Origin: Fusobacterium perfoetens
GTDB taxonomy: Bacteria; Fusobacteriota; Fusobacteriia; Fusobacteriales; Fusobacteriaceae
Direction: 5' to 3'
Assembly (NCBI RefSeq): GCF_021531475.1
Contig: NZ_JADYTX010000017.1
Location: 1 to 45,108 of the forward strand
DNA: 45,108 bases
Under the pieces are notes generated by a model. The model ran no database searches. It saw only the letters and a list, made by a program, of their open reading frames with translations, and was not told where the DNA came from. Numbering within the stretch: position 1 is the first letter of the stretch; every line of letters starts with the position of its first letter. The position numbers were made by a program, and so were the translations under genes. Positions 16,749 to 24,824 of the stretch are shown here, piece by piece.

Positions 16749-18506
16749 ATGAAAAAAAGACTTTTTTTCGCAGCTGTTATAGCATCATTTGCATTAAGTT
16801 TAACAGCTTGTAGTGGATCATCTAAAAAAGATGTTGTTAATCCTCAAAATTTTGTTGTAAAAGAGGTAAAGGATTGGAGACCTTATGATGCTCAAGGAGA
16901 AATGATAAGGGAAGATAGGGGAGCTTATGGAAAAGTAGGAATTGTTTCTACAAGTAAATTTGAAGCAAGTAAAATAGGACTTGATATAATTAAAAAAGGT
17001 GGAAATGCTATTGACGCTGCAGTAGCTGCTGGATTTGCTTTAGGAGTATGTGAACCTAACTCATCTGGACTTGGTGGTGGAGGATTTATGACAATCAGAA
17101 TCGCCAAAACAGGTGAAACTATATTTATAGACTTTAGAGAAAGAGCTCCTAAAAAAGCAACTGCAGAGATGTGGAAAGTTGACAAAGATGGAAAAGTAGT
17201 AGGAAATCAAAAGAAAGAGGGAGGAAAAGCAGCAGGTATCCCTGGTGAAGTTGCAGGACTTTTATATGCCCTTGAAAAATATGGAACAATGTCAAGAGAG
17301 GAAGTAATCAGACCTTCAGTTAATTTAGCAAGAAATGGATTTTATGTAACTCCTACATTATCAGGAGATATGAAAAATCAATTTGATATGATGGAAAAAT
17401 ATCCAGAAACTGGAAAAGTATTTTTAAATGATGGATTCCCATATGAAGTTGGAGAAAAATTTACTAATCCAGATATGGCAAAAACTTTAGAAATAATAAT
17501 AGAAAAAGGTAAAGATGGATTCTATAAAGGTGAAGTAGGAAAAGCTATAGTTAAATCTTTAAATAAACACGATGGATTATTTACAATGGAAGATTTAGCA
17601 AACTATAAACCTATTATTAGAAAACCAGTTGTAGGAAATTATAGAGGTTATGAAATAATTTCTTCTCCATCTCCAAGTTCTGGTGGAGCAATAGTAATTG
17701 AAATATTAAATATCTTAGAAAACTTTAACGTAGGAGAAATGGAAGTTAACTCTCCAGAATATTTACATCTATTCTCTGAAGCATATAAATTAGCTTATGC
17801 TGATAGAGCAAAATATATGGGAGATAGCGACTATATTCCAGTTCCTATGAAAGGATTTGTATCAAAAGATTATGCTAAAGAAGTTTCTAAATATATAGAT
17901 ATGAAACAATCTAAACCAAGTAAAGCTCACGACCCTTGGCAATATGAATCAGAAGATACAACTCACTACTCAATAGCTGACAAAGAAGGAAATATGGTTT
18001 CTATTACAAAAACAGTTAATGGATTATTTGGAAACAGTGTAGTTGTAGATGGATATGGATTTGTTTTAAATAATGAAATGGACGACTTTGTAACAGGAGC
18101 TGGACATCCAAACTCAGTTATGCCAGGGAAAACTCCTCTTAGCTCAATGTCACCAACAATAGTTCTTAAAGACGGAAAACCATTTATGGTTTTAGGTTCT
18201 CCAGGAGCAACTAAAATAATAAGTACAGTTTCTCAAGTAATCAGTAGAGTAATTGACCACGGAATGGGAATGCAAGAAGCTATCGATGCTCCAAGACTTT
18301 ATGATAATACATCTGATGTAATTAATGTTGAATCAAGAGTTTCTGAAAAAACAGTTAAGAAACTAGAGAAAATGGGACATAAAGTTGTAACAACTGAGGA
18401 TTGGGACAGAGGAATGGGTTCAGTTCAAGGTGTACTATATAGAGAAGATGGTCTATTAGAAGGTGGAGCAGACCCAAGAAGAGACGGAAAAGCACTAGGA
18501 TTCTAG
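16749..18506 (+). CDS. ggt: Gamma-glutamyltransferase, predicted lipoprotein
   Basis: A 585-aa precursor of an Ntn-hydrolase. An N-terminal signal with lipobox LTAC (lipidated C21) places it in the envelope. Autocatalytic cleavage should expose T404 in DTTHYS as the nucleophile, leaving a large and a small subunit. Further signatures are GGGGFMTIR, FIDFRERAP, NNEMDDF and PLSSMSPTIV. The family hydrolyses or transfers gamma-glutamyl groups from glutathione or gamma-glutamyl peptides; the related CapD and PghL/GGT enzymes act on poly-gamma-glutamate. Its neighbours pgsBCW make the latter plausible, but glutathione use is equally possible. GGGGG precedes the start; a 24-bp gap separates it from the DUF6305 gene. 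Confidence 0.92.
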   Translation: MKKRLFFAAVIASFALSLTACSGSSKKDVVNPQNFVVKEVKDWRPYDAQGEMIREDRGAYGKVGIVSTSKFEASKIGLDIIKKGGNAIDAAVAAGFALGVCEPNSSGLGGGGFMTIRIAKTGETIFIDFRERAPKKATAEMWKVDKDGKVVGNQKKEGGKAAGIPGEVAGLLYALEKYGTMSREEVIRPSVNLARNGFYVTPTLSGDMKNQFDMMEKYPETGKVFLNDGFPYEVGEKFTNPDMAKTLEIIIEKGKDGFYKGEVGKAIVKSLNKHDGLFTMEDLANYKPIIRKPVVGNYRGYEIISSPSPSSGGAIVIEILNILENFNVGEMEVNSPEYLHLFSEAYKLAYADRAKYMGDSDYIPVPMKGFVSKDYAKEVSKYIDMKQSKPSKAHDPWQYESEDTTHYSIADKEGNMVSITKTVNGLFGNSVVVDGYGFVLNNEMDDFVTGAGHPNSVMPGKTPLSSMSPTIVLKDGKPFMVLGSPGATKIISTVSQVISRVIDHGMGMQEAIDAPRLYDNTSDVINVESRVSEKTVKKLEKMGHKVVTTEDWDRGMGSVQGVLYREDGLLEGGADPRRDGKALGF

Positions 18507-18530
18507 TAAAAGTTTAGGAGGCATTAAAGA

Positions 18531-19064
18531 ATGAAAAAATTATTATTACTATCAACATTTTTATTATCAACAGCAGCAGCTTTAGCGGCAAACTTTGATA
18601 AACCAATACTATTGACATCAGTAGGACAAAGTGCAGATGTACAAATGGTAAAAGCATTATTAAAGAAAGGTCAAATAGAAGCAAACTTTGACAAATCAGT
18701 AACAGCAGAAGGATTAAAAGGAGAAAAAACTTTAATACTAGCAATAGGAGGAAGTTCAAAAGGTCTAGGAGCAGCAGGAATAAAAGCTGAAGATGAGATA
18801 GCAAGAACAGAAAAGTTAATAAAAGAAGCTAAAGCTCAAGGAGTAAAAATAATAGGAATGCATATAGGAGGAGCAGCAAGAAGAGGAGAATTATCAGATA
18901 AATTCGTAAACGCAGCAGCTCCACATTCAGACTATCTAATTGTAGTATCAGAAGGAAATAAAGACGGAGCATTTACAAAGATAGCAGAAGAAAATAAAAT
19001 ACCAATGGACACAGTAGAAAAAATAACAGGAGCTTTAGAACCACTAAAAAAAGCTTTTGAATAA
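18531..19064 (+). CDS. DUF6305-family exported protein
   Basis: A 177-aa protein with an N-terminal signal peptide (LLLLSTFLLSTAAALAA, cleavage near residue 19). The mature domain alternates beta and alpha segments in a Rossmann-like pattern: KPILLTSVGQSADVQMVKALL, KTLILAIGGSSKGLGAAG, VKIIGMHIGGAARRGELSD, SDYLIVVSEGNKDG. It matches my memory of DUF6305, which has no assigned function. Glycine-rich loops at the strand ends suggest ligand binding in the periplasm. It is cotranscribed with ggt and ends at a strong terminator before the permease gene. A solute-binding or enzyme-accessory role is inferred only from context. Confidence 0.7.
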   Translation: MKKLLLLSTFLLSTAAALAANFDKPILLTSVGQSADVQMVKALLKKGQIEANFDKSVTAEGLKGEKTLILAIGGSSKGLGAAGIKAEDEIARTEKLIKEAKAQGVKIIGMHIGGAARRGELSDKFVNAAAPHSDYLIVVSEGNKDGAFTKIAEENKIPMDTVEKITGALEPLKKAFE

Positions 19065-19089
19065 TAATTAATCTTGGTGAAAGTTATGA

Positions 19090-19130
19090 AATGGCAATCT
19101 CAGTTTTAAAACTGGGGTTGCTATTTTTCT
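19090..19130 (+). terminator. Intrinsic terminator between the ggt unit and the permease unit
   Basis: ATGGCAATCTCAGTTTT pairs with AAAACTGGGGTTGCTAT along its whole length (with G-U pairs), followed by a T-run. It separates the two transcription units. Confidence 0.9.
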
Positions 19131-19136
19131 AAAGAG

Positions 19137-19201
19137 AGAAAAAAGAGAAAAAAGAGAAATAAAAGTTAAAGATTTACAACAATAAAAAATATGGTATATT
19201 T
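19137..19201 (+). promoter_or_regulatory. GAGAAAAAA repeats and promoter of the permease operon
   Basis: Two exact GAGAAAAAA copies (19137-19145, 19146-19154) and a partial third (19155-19161). Then TTTACA (19174-19179), 16 bp, TATATT (19196-19201). The third repeat starts 19 nt before the -35, the same geometry as at the ggt promoter. The rest of the gap to the start codon (19202-19292) is an A-rich leader ending in a GGGGG ribosome site. Confidence 0.7.
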
Positions 19202-19292
19202 ATAGTAGGTAGTTAACAACCGAATTATACTAAAATAATATAAAAAAAATAAAAATAAAACAAAAAAATAATAAAAAAAGGGGGAAAGTTAT

Positions 19293-20564
19293 ATGTCAAT
19301 AGAACTTATACTATTTTTAACTATGGTAATTGTATTTATGGCATCTTGCTTTGTACTAAAATTACCAGTAAGTATTGCGATGGTTTTAGCATCGATTTCA
19401 GCTATGATTGTATCTGGAAACGGAATACCAGTAAGACATTTAGTAGAGGGGTGTTTCGGGTATATAGATACTATTTTGGTTATTGCAACAGCAATGGTTT
19501 TTATGAAGGTAGTCCAAGAAATTGGAACTTTAAATGCTTTGAGTGCTTCAATGCTTAAAAAGTTTCATAAAACACCAGCTATATTGTTAATAATTTTAAT
19601 GTTTATATCTATGTTCCCAGGAATGATAACAGGATCATCAACAGCATCTGTTTTAACAGCAGGAAGCATAGTAGCACCAATTTTAATGTTAATAGGAATT
19701 CCTATAACAGAAGCTGCTACAATAATCGCTATTGGTGGACTTTGTGGAATGATAGCACCTCCAGTAAACGTTCCAGCTATGATAATAGGTGGAGGAATTG
19801 ATATGCCATATGTAGGATTTACTATTCCACTTCTTATTTTAACAATACCAGTTGCTATATTCTCAGTTTTATATTTAGGATTAAAATATGTTAAAACTAT
19901 AGATTATGACAAGGTAGAAAAAGAGATTGACCAAACAGCTGTAACTGAGTATGGATTTAAACTATATATTCCAGTAATAGCAGTAGTTATATTAATGATA
20001 GTTGATAAAGTTTTCCCAAGAGTATTTGGATTAGGAATGCCATTAATATTTATGATAGGTACAGTAATTGGATTATTCTGTGGAAAGAAAGTTAATCTTG
20101 TAACAGTATCAAAAGAAGCGATAAATCAATGTTTACCAGTATTAGGAATATTAATGGGTGTAGGAATGTTTATTCAAACTATGACTTTAACAGGTGTCAG
20201 AGGATACATTGTTGTAAATAGTTTAAGTCTTCCATCAGCTATGCTATTTGTAGCTATGGCAATAACAATACCTTTATTTGGTGCAGTATCATCATATGGT
20301 GCAGCGTCTGTACTAGGAGTTCCTTTCTTAATGGCTTTCCTATCATACAACCAAATTATAACAGGATCAGCAATATCTTTTATAGCAGCTTTAGGAGATT
20401 TGATGCCTCCAACAGCATTAGCTGGAATATTTGCTGCTCAGATAGTTGGAATGGATAAATATACACCTGTTTTGAAAAAATCTTTGGTTCCCGGAATAGT
20501 AGTGATATTATATTCAATAGTTATAATATTATTATCTAACAAATTAGGAAGTATTATATTTTAG
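19293..20564 (+). CDS. DctM-like (TRAP large-permease/IT superfamily) transporter
   Basis: A 423-aa integral membrane protein with about 10-12 hydrophobic helices and re-entrant glycine/proline loops: GMITGSSTASVLTAGSIVAP, GGLCGMIAPPVNVPAMIIGGG, SSYGAASVLGVPFL, GDLMPPTALAGI. These double, pseudo-symmetric loops are characteristic of the IT superfamily including TRAP DctM subunits, which import organic acids with sodium. Canonical DctP (binding protein) and DctQ (four-helix) partners are absent; a 48-aa membrane protein follows instead. It has its own promoter with the GAGAAAAAA array. Given ggt and the hydrolase nearby, glutamate or another acidic amino acid is a reasonable substrate guess, not a demonstrated one. 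Confidence 0.75.
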   Translation: MSIELILFLTMVIVFMASCFVLKLPVSIAMVLASISAMIVSGNGIPVRHLVEGCFGYIDTILVIATAMVFMKVVQEIGTLNALSASMLKKFHKTPAILLIILMFISMFPGMITGSSTASVLTAGSIVAPILMLIGIPITEAATIIAIGGLCGMIAPPVNVPAMIIGGGIDMPYVGFTIPLLILTIPVAIFSVLYLGLKYVKTIDYDKVEKEIDQTAVTEYGFKLYIPVIAVVILMIVDKVFPRVFGLGMPLIFMIGTVIGLFCGKKVNLVTVSKEAINQCLPVLGILMGVGMFIQTMTLTGVRGYIVVNSLSLPSAMLFVAMAITIPLFGAVSSYGAASVLGVPFLMAFLSYNQIITGSAISFIAALGDLMPPTALAGIFAAQIVGMDKYTPVLKKSLVPGIVVILYSIVIILLSNKLGSIIF

Positions 20565-20592
20565 TTTTTTATAAAAAAAGAGGTGGATAAAA

Positions 20593-20739
20593 ATGATGAT
20601 GTATATATATTTAGCAATAATTTTATACGTTTTAGTATTAGTTGTGCTAAACTTACTAACTGAAAAAAATATACCAAAACAATTGAATGCTGCATTAGTA
20701 ATAATACCATTACTTTTAAGAATATTAAGAATAAAATAA
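20593..20739 (+). CDS. 48-aa small membrane protein
   Basis: Short open frame starting at ATG 20593 (or 20596), with AGAGGTGG upstream and stop TAA at 20737-20739. It has an N-terminal hydrophobic helix (YIYLAIILYVLVLVVLNLL) and a second hydrophobic stretch (ALVIIPLLLRIL) with a basic C-terminus, so one or two membrane passes. It lies 28 bp after the permease and 13 bp before the hydrolase, each with its own ribosome site. Its position suggests a small partner or stabiliser of the permease, in the place DctQ would take in a TRAP operon. I do not recognise a family. Confidence 0.65.
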   Translation: MMMYIYLAIILYVLVLVVLNLLTEKNIPKQLNAALVIIPLLLRILRIK

Positions 20740-20752
20740 GGGGGAAATAAAA

Positions 20753-21880
20753 ATGGAAGGAAATAAAAAAACAGGAATAGCTATAATTTTTCTCTCTTTA
20801 GCAATTGCATTTACTGCAGGAAAAGAATTTCTTAAAATGAGAGAGCCAGAACCTATTGTAAAAGGAGAGGGAGTAACATCTGTACAAAAATTAAGTGATT
20901 ATTTACCGTCGCTAAAAGGAACATCTGGGGATAGTGATGTCTATATATTTAAAGGAGAAGAACCAGGAGGAAGCACTTTAGTTCTTGGAGGAACTCACGG
21001 AAATGAGCCGTCAGGACTTATAGGTGCAACACTTTTAGTAGAAAATGCTAAAGTTAAAAAAGGAACTTTATATGTACTTCCAAGAACAAATGGAAGTGGA
21101 CTTACTCATAACGACCCACAAGAAGGTTCTCCACAAAGATATACAATAAAAACTCCTTTTGGAGAAAGATGGTTTAGATTTGGTTCAAGAGCAACAAATC
21201 CTTTAGATCAATGGCCAGATCCAGATGTTTATGTACACGCAGCTTCTGGACAAAATCTATCAGGAAGTGAAACAAGAAATATAAATAGAGCTTATCCTGG
21301 AAGACCAGACGGAACTTATACAGAAAAAGTGGCTTATGCTATCACTGAAATGATAAGACAAAATGATATTAATTTAACAATAGATTTACACGAAGCATCT
21401 CCAGAATATCCAGTTATCAATGCTATTGTTTCTCACGAAAGAGCAATGGGAATCGCTTCACAAGTGGCTATGAATTTAGAATTTGAAGATATAGCAATAA
21501 GTTTGGAACCATCTCCAGTAAGTTTAAGAGGATTAACTCATAGAGAGTTAGGAGACTACACAGATACTTATGCAGTTCTTATGGAATCTGCTAATGCCTC
21601 TCAAGGAAGACTTAGAGGAAAAACTGATGCTAATCTAGTTTTAACAGGAAAAGACCCAAGATATGTTGAAGCTGCAAAACTTGGAAGATTATATGTTCCT
21701 TATGATGAAAATGGACATCCATTAGAAGAAAGAGTAGGAAGACATCTTTCAGGAATTATGCAATTTATCACTGTTATGGGAGAAAATGAACCTGATAAAG
21801 AAATGATAGTTGAAGGTGTACCAATCTATGCTGACTTAATGGAAAATGGAATAGGACACTATTTAAAAGAAGTAAAATAG
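20753..21880 (+). CDS. Membrane-anchored zinc hydrolase of the AstE/AspA (succinylglutamate desuccinylase/aspartoacylase, M14-like) family
   Basis: A 375-aa protein with an N-terminal hydrophobic signal anchor (about residues 7-23), so the catalytic domain is outside the cytoplasm. Zinc ligands are H82 and E85 in GGTHGNEPSG and H213 in TIDLHEASPEYP. A glutamate in VLMESANAS (about 283) is the likely general base. The family removes acyl or amino-acid groups from N-acyl aspartate/glutamate or from peptides. Extracytoplasmic location distinguishes it from the cytosolic metabolic members. Together with ggt and a DctM-like permease it could release acidic amino acids for uptake. GGGGG precedes the start. 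The substrate is unknown. Confidence 0.75.
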   Translation: MEGNKKTGIAIIFLSLAIAFTAGKEFLKMREPEPIVKGEGVTSVQKLSDYLPSLKGTSGDSDVYIFKGEEPGGSTLVLGGTHGNEPSGLIGATLLVENAKVKKGTLYVLPRTNGSGLTHNDPQEGSPQRYTIKTPFGERWFRFGSRATNPLDQWPDPDVYVHAASGQNLSGSETRNINRAYPGRPDGTYTEKVAYAITEMIRQNDINLTIDLHEASPEYPVINAIVSHERAMGIASQVAMNLEFEDIAISLEPSPVSLRGLTHRELGDYTDTYAVLMESANASQGRLRGKTDANLVLTGKDPRYVEAAKLGRLYVPYDENGHPLEERVGRHLSGIMQFITVMGENEPDKEMIVEGVPIYADLMENGIGHYLKEVK

Positions 21881-21891
21881 AATAATAAAAT

Positions 21892-21935
21892 AAGCTGTTG
21901 CAGAAAAACTATTAAAAGTTCGCAACAGCTTTTTT
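21892..21935 (+). terminator. Intrinsic terminator before pgsB
   Basis: AAGCTGTTGC (21892-21901) pairs with GCAACAGCTT (21922-21931), followed by a T-run. It separates the hydrolase from the pgs genes; the 75 bp after it must hold the pgsB promoter, but I see no good -35. Confidence 0.9.
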
Positions 21936-22008
21936 ATAAAACATATAGAAAATATTATAAAAAAGATGTAAAATATTTGTGTTAGTAAATTTTTTATGGG
22001 AGGAATTT

Positions 22009-23151
22009 ATGGAAAAATTTATTTTAATTTTAATAAGTATGTATTTTGGTTATCTTTTTTATGAAAAAATGATGACTGAAAAAAGAAGAAAAAAATTGAA
22101 ATATGTGATTCACATAAATGGAATAAGAGGAAAATCTACAACTTCTAGATTGATTGACGCTGGAATGAGAGCTAGAGGATATAAAGTTTTTACTAAAATC
22201 ACTGGAACTTCTCCAAGAATTATAGATACTTTTGGAGAGGAAAAAGAGATTTTAAGAAAGGGAAAGGCAAATATAAGGGAGCAGATAAAGGCTATAAAAT
22301 GGGCTGACAGAGAAAATGCAGAAGTGTTAGTTTTGGAATGTATGGCAGTAAATCCAGAACTTCAAAATATCTGTGAAAATAAAATATTAAAAGCTGATAT
22401 TTGTGTAATCACTAATGTAAGAGAAGACCATCTTGATGAAATGGGGGAAAGTCTAGATGAGATAGCTAAGTCTTTAAGCAATACGATGCCTACTAATGGA
22501 GTCTTATTTACAAGTGATAAAAAATATGTAGATTTTTTTAGAGAGATAGGAAATAAAAAAGGAACAAAAGTTTTTTTGGCAGAAGAAAAAGAAGAATATA
22601 GGGAAATTGATTTTCCAAGTAATGTGGCAGTGGCTTTAGCAGTTTGTAAATATGCTGGAGTTGATGAAAAAAAAGCTTTAGAAAGAATGAGAAACTATTA
22701 TAAAGATCCTGGTTGTTTAAAGACTCTTTGTTATAAAAATCAAATGGACAAAAAAATATATTTTGTTAATGCTATGGCTGCTAATGATCCAAATTCAACT
22801 GAAATAATTTTAGAAAATATTTCAAAAAAAGATTATTTCAAAAATAGGAAATATTTATTGATTAATAACAGAAAAGATAGGGTTAGTCGTTGGGAACAGT
22901 ATATAAAATTTGCTAAAAAAATGGAAGAGAGATTTGATAAAATAATTGTTTCTGGAGAGAGTAAAGATTTGTTTTATAAATATATTACTAAAGAAAATAT
23001 TTCAAAAGATAAAATTGAAATATTAGAAGATAAAAATTATTTTGATAAAATTGATGAAGATATTTTAATAGTGGCAGTTGGCAATATTTGTGGATATGGA
23101 AAAAGTTTAGTGGAATATATAGAGAAAAAGGGGGAGGTTGTAGATGGTTAA
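22009..23151 (+). CDS. pgsB: Poly-gamma-glutamate synthase subunit PgsB/CapB
   Basis: A 380-aa ATP-dependent amide ligase related to Mur ligases. An N-terminal membrane helix (about 3-18) is followed by the nucleotide-binding loop HINGIRGKSTTSRLI (G38-T45). LVLECMAVNPELQ, VITNVREDHLDEMG and the C-terminal VAVGNICGYGKSLVEY are CapB hallmarks. With PgsC it polymerises glutamate through gamma-carboxyl links at the membrane. The start at 22009 follows GGGAGGA (21998-22004). Overlaps pgsC by 8 nt. Fusobacterium nucleatum is reported to produce polyglutamate, so a working system is expected. Confidence 0.93.
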   Translation: MEKFILILISMYFGYLFYEKMMTEKRRKKLKYVIHINGIRGKSTTSRLIDAGMRARGYKVFTKITGTSPRIIDTFGEEKEILRKGKANIREQIKAIKWADRENAEVLVLECMAVNPELQNICENKILKADICVITNVREDHLDEMGESLDEIAKSLSNTMPTNGVLFTSDKKYVDFFREIGNKKGTKVFLAEEKEEYREIDFPSNVAVALAVCKYAGVDEKKALERMRNYYKDPGCLKTLCYKNQMDKKIYFVNAMAANDPNSTEIILENISKKDYFKNRKYLLINNRKDRVSRWEQYIKFAKKMEERFDKIIVSGESKDLFYKYITKENISKDKIEILEDKNYFDKIDEDILIVAVGNICGYGKSLVEYIEKKGEVVDG

Positions 23152-23599
23152 TGAAATAATTATACTGGGGATTATAATAAGTATAATTTTTTATGAAATA
23201 ACTGAAATATCTCCAGGAGGGCTTATAGTACCAGCTTATTTAGCTTTTTATATGGATAATCCTAAAAGAGTGATAGTAACAATACTTTCTGGTATAATAA
23301 CATATTTTATTGTAAAAGTTATTTCAGATAGAACAATTCTTTATGGTAGAAGAAAATTTACAGTATATGTTTTGGTTGGATTTTTAATGAGAGAGGTGTT
23401 AAAACAATTTAATATCTTTTTAGAAGGATATGATATTTTTATTCTTGGAGGAAATATTATAGGGGTAATCATTCCAGCCATAATGGCTAGAGATATTGAA
23501 AGGAATGGAATGATAAAAAGTATATTTTCATTGTTGATGTTATCTACTTTTATAAAAGCTGTTGTAGAGATTGTATATGAGGTAGGTGGATTATATTGA
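23144..23599 (+). CDS. pgsC: Poly-gamma-glutamate synthase subunit PgsC/CapC
   Basis: A 151-aa membrane protein with four or five hydrophobic segments and the CapC signature EITEISPGGLIVPAYLAFY near the N-terminus, which also matches the usual family length of about 150 aa. It forms the synthase core with PgsB. It overlaps pgsB by 8 nt at its start and pgsW by 4 nt at its end, so the three are translated together. Confidence 0.93.
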   Translation: MVNEIIILGIIISIIFYEITEISPGGLIVPAYLAFYMDNPKRVIVTILSGIITYFIVKVISDRTILYGRRKFTVYVLVGFLMREVLKQFNIFLEGYDIFILGGNIIGVIIPAIMARDIERNGMIKSIFSLLMLSTFIKAVVEIVYEVGGLY

Positions 23600-24687
23600 G
23601 AACAAAAAAAGATTTAATTTTATTGGTACTTTGTAGCTTGATTTTAATTTTTATACATTATGGTTTAAAGAATAGAGATATAAAAGTAAAAAATAAATTT
23701 TATAATGAGATGGTTTTATCAGCTAAAAATATGGAAAAATTAACTAATGAAATAAAAGCTGAAAAAATAAGAAGAGGAATTTTCATTGATAAAAATATAG
23801 ATAAAAATCTTACTGGTCTTATGGGAGAAGAGTGGAGTGGAATATCTACTACTTTGGGAAATGAAGAGGCTAAAAGAACAAGTATAAATCCAGATTTTTC
23901 AGCTCTTATAGTAAAAAATCTTAAAGAACTAAAATTAAAAGAGGGAGATGTGGTAGTTGCCAATATGTCAAGCTCTTTTCCAGCTCTTAATCTTGCTCTT
24001 ATTTCAGCTCTTGATACATTAAAACTAAAGGGAGTTTTAATAAATAGTGTTGGTTCTTCTAATTATGGTGGAAATTTAGAAGAATTTGATTATCTCGATA
24101 TGGAAAATCATCTTTATAAAAAAGGGCTTATAAAAAATAGAAGTGAATCTTTTTCGTTTGGTGGAATAAATGATATTGGAAAAGAATTTGAGGAAAGTAC
24201 AAAAGAGAGAATAAAAGATAAAAATCAAGAATATGGGCTAAAATTTTTCTATGAGGAAGAACTTGATAAAAATATAGAGGAAAGGTACAGATATTATCAA
24301 GAAAAAAGTGGTGGAAAAATAGGAGCTTTTGTGAATGTGGGAGGAAATCTTTTATCTCTTGGAAAAAATGCTGATATAGTAATAAATACAAAAGTTTTAT
24401 TAAATAAAGAAAAAAATCTAAATGTAAAGGGTGGATTAGTTGGAAAGTTTTTAGAGGACAACAAACCAGTTTTATACCTTTTGAATATAAAAGGGATTGC
24501 TCTTGCAAATGGAATTTTAATCGATCCTGTTCCATTTCCTGAGATAGGAACTTCACAAGTCTATTATGAGAAACAGACAAATTTATCTTATAATATTGCA
24601 ATAGTAATTATTTTTTTGTTGTTTGTTGGAAAAATTTTATTTGTTAATAAAAAATTTAAAAAAGTAGAAAATATAGAAAAAACATAA
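23596..24687 (+). CDS. pgsW: Poly-gamma-glutamate system protein PgsW
   Basis: A 363-aa protein with an N-terminal membrane helix (about 7-23) and a C-terminal one (about 333-350), and a large domain between them. Segments such as TGLMGEEWSGISTTLGNEEAK, VVVANMSSSFPALNLALI, INSVGSSNYGGN and GAFVNVGGN match the PgsW family, which accompanies pgsBC in many bacteria that lack the classical pgsA/capA. Its exact role is unestablished; it probably takes the place of PgsA in assembly or export. The start at 23596 is a TTG inside the pgsC stop region. No capA/pgsA homologue is present here. Confidence 0.85.
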   Translation: MRTKKDLILLVLCSLILIFIHYGLKNRDIKVKNKFYNEMVLSAKNMEKLTNEIKAEKIRRGIFIDKNIDKNLTGLMGEEWSGISTTLGNEEAKRTSINPDFSALIVKNLKELKLKEGDVVVANMSSSFPALNLALISALDTLKLKGVLINSVGSSNYGGNLEEFDYLDMENHLYKKGLIKNRSESFSFGGINDIGKEFEESTKERIKDKNQEYGLKFFYEEELDKNIEERYRYYQEKSGGKIGAFVNVGGNLLSLGKNADIVINTKVLLNKEKNLNVKGGLVGKFLEDNKPVLYLLNIKGIALANGILIDPVPFPEIGTSQVYYEKQTNLSYNIAIVIIFLLFVGKILFVNKKFKKVENIEKT

Positions 24688-24754
24688 ATCACGAGTGTTA
24701 TTTTATTGAGAAAAATATGTTTTTTTATAAAATAATAATCTAGGATATATAAAA

Positions 24755-24811
24755 TAAAAAAGCTTACCTTTTTATTTTGGAATTTTCAAAATTTTAGGTA
24801 TGGCTTTTTTA
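24755..24811. terminator. Bidirectional terminator between pgsW and the AlbA_2 gene
   Basis: AAAAAAGC-T-TACCT pairs with AGGTA-TG-GCTTTTTT, with A-run before and T-run after. It serves convergent genes. Confidence 0.7.
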
Positions 24812-24824
24812 ATAAAGTTTAAAA

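Noticed and set aside
24128-24601. Open frame on the minus strand inside pgsW
   Set aside because: It is the complement of a well-supported coding gene, has leucine/phenylalanine-rich shadow composition and no ribosome site.
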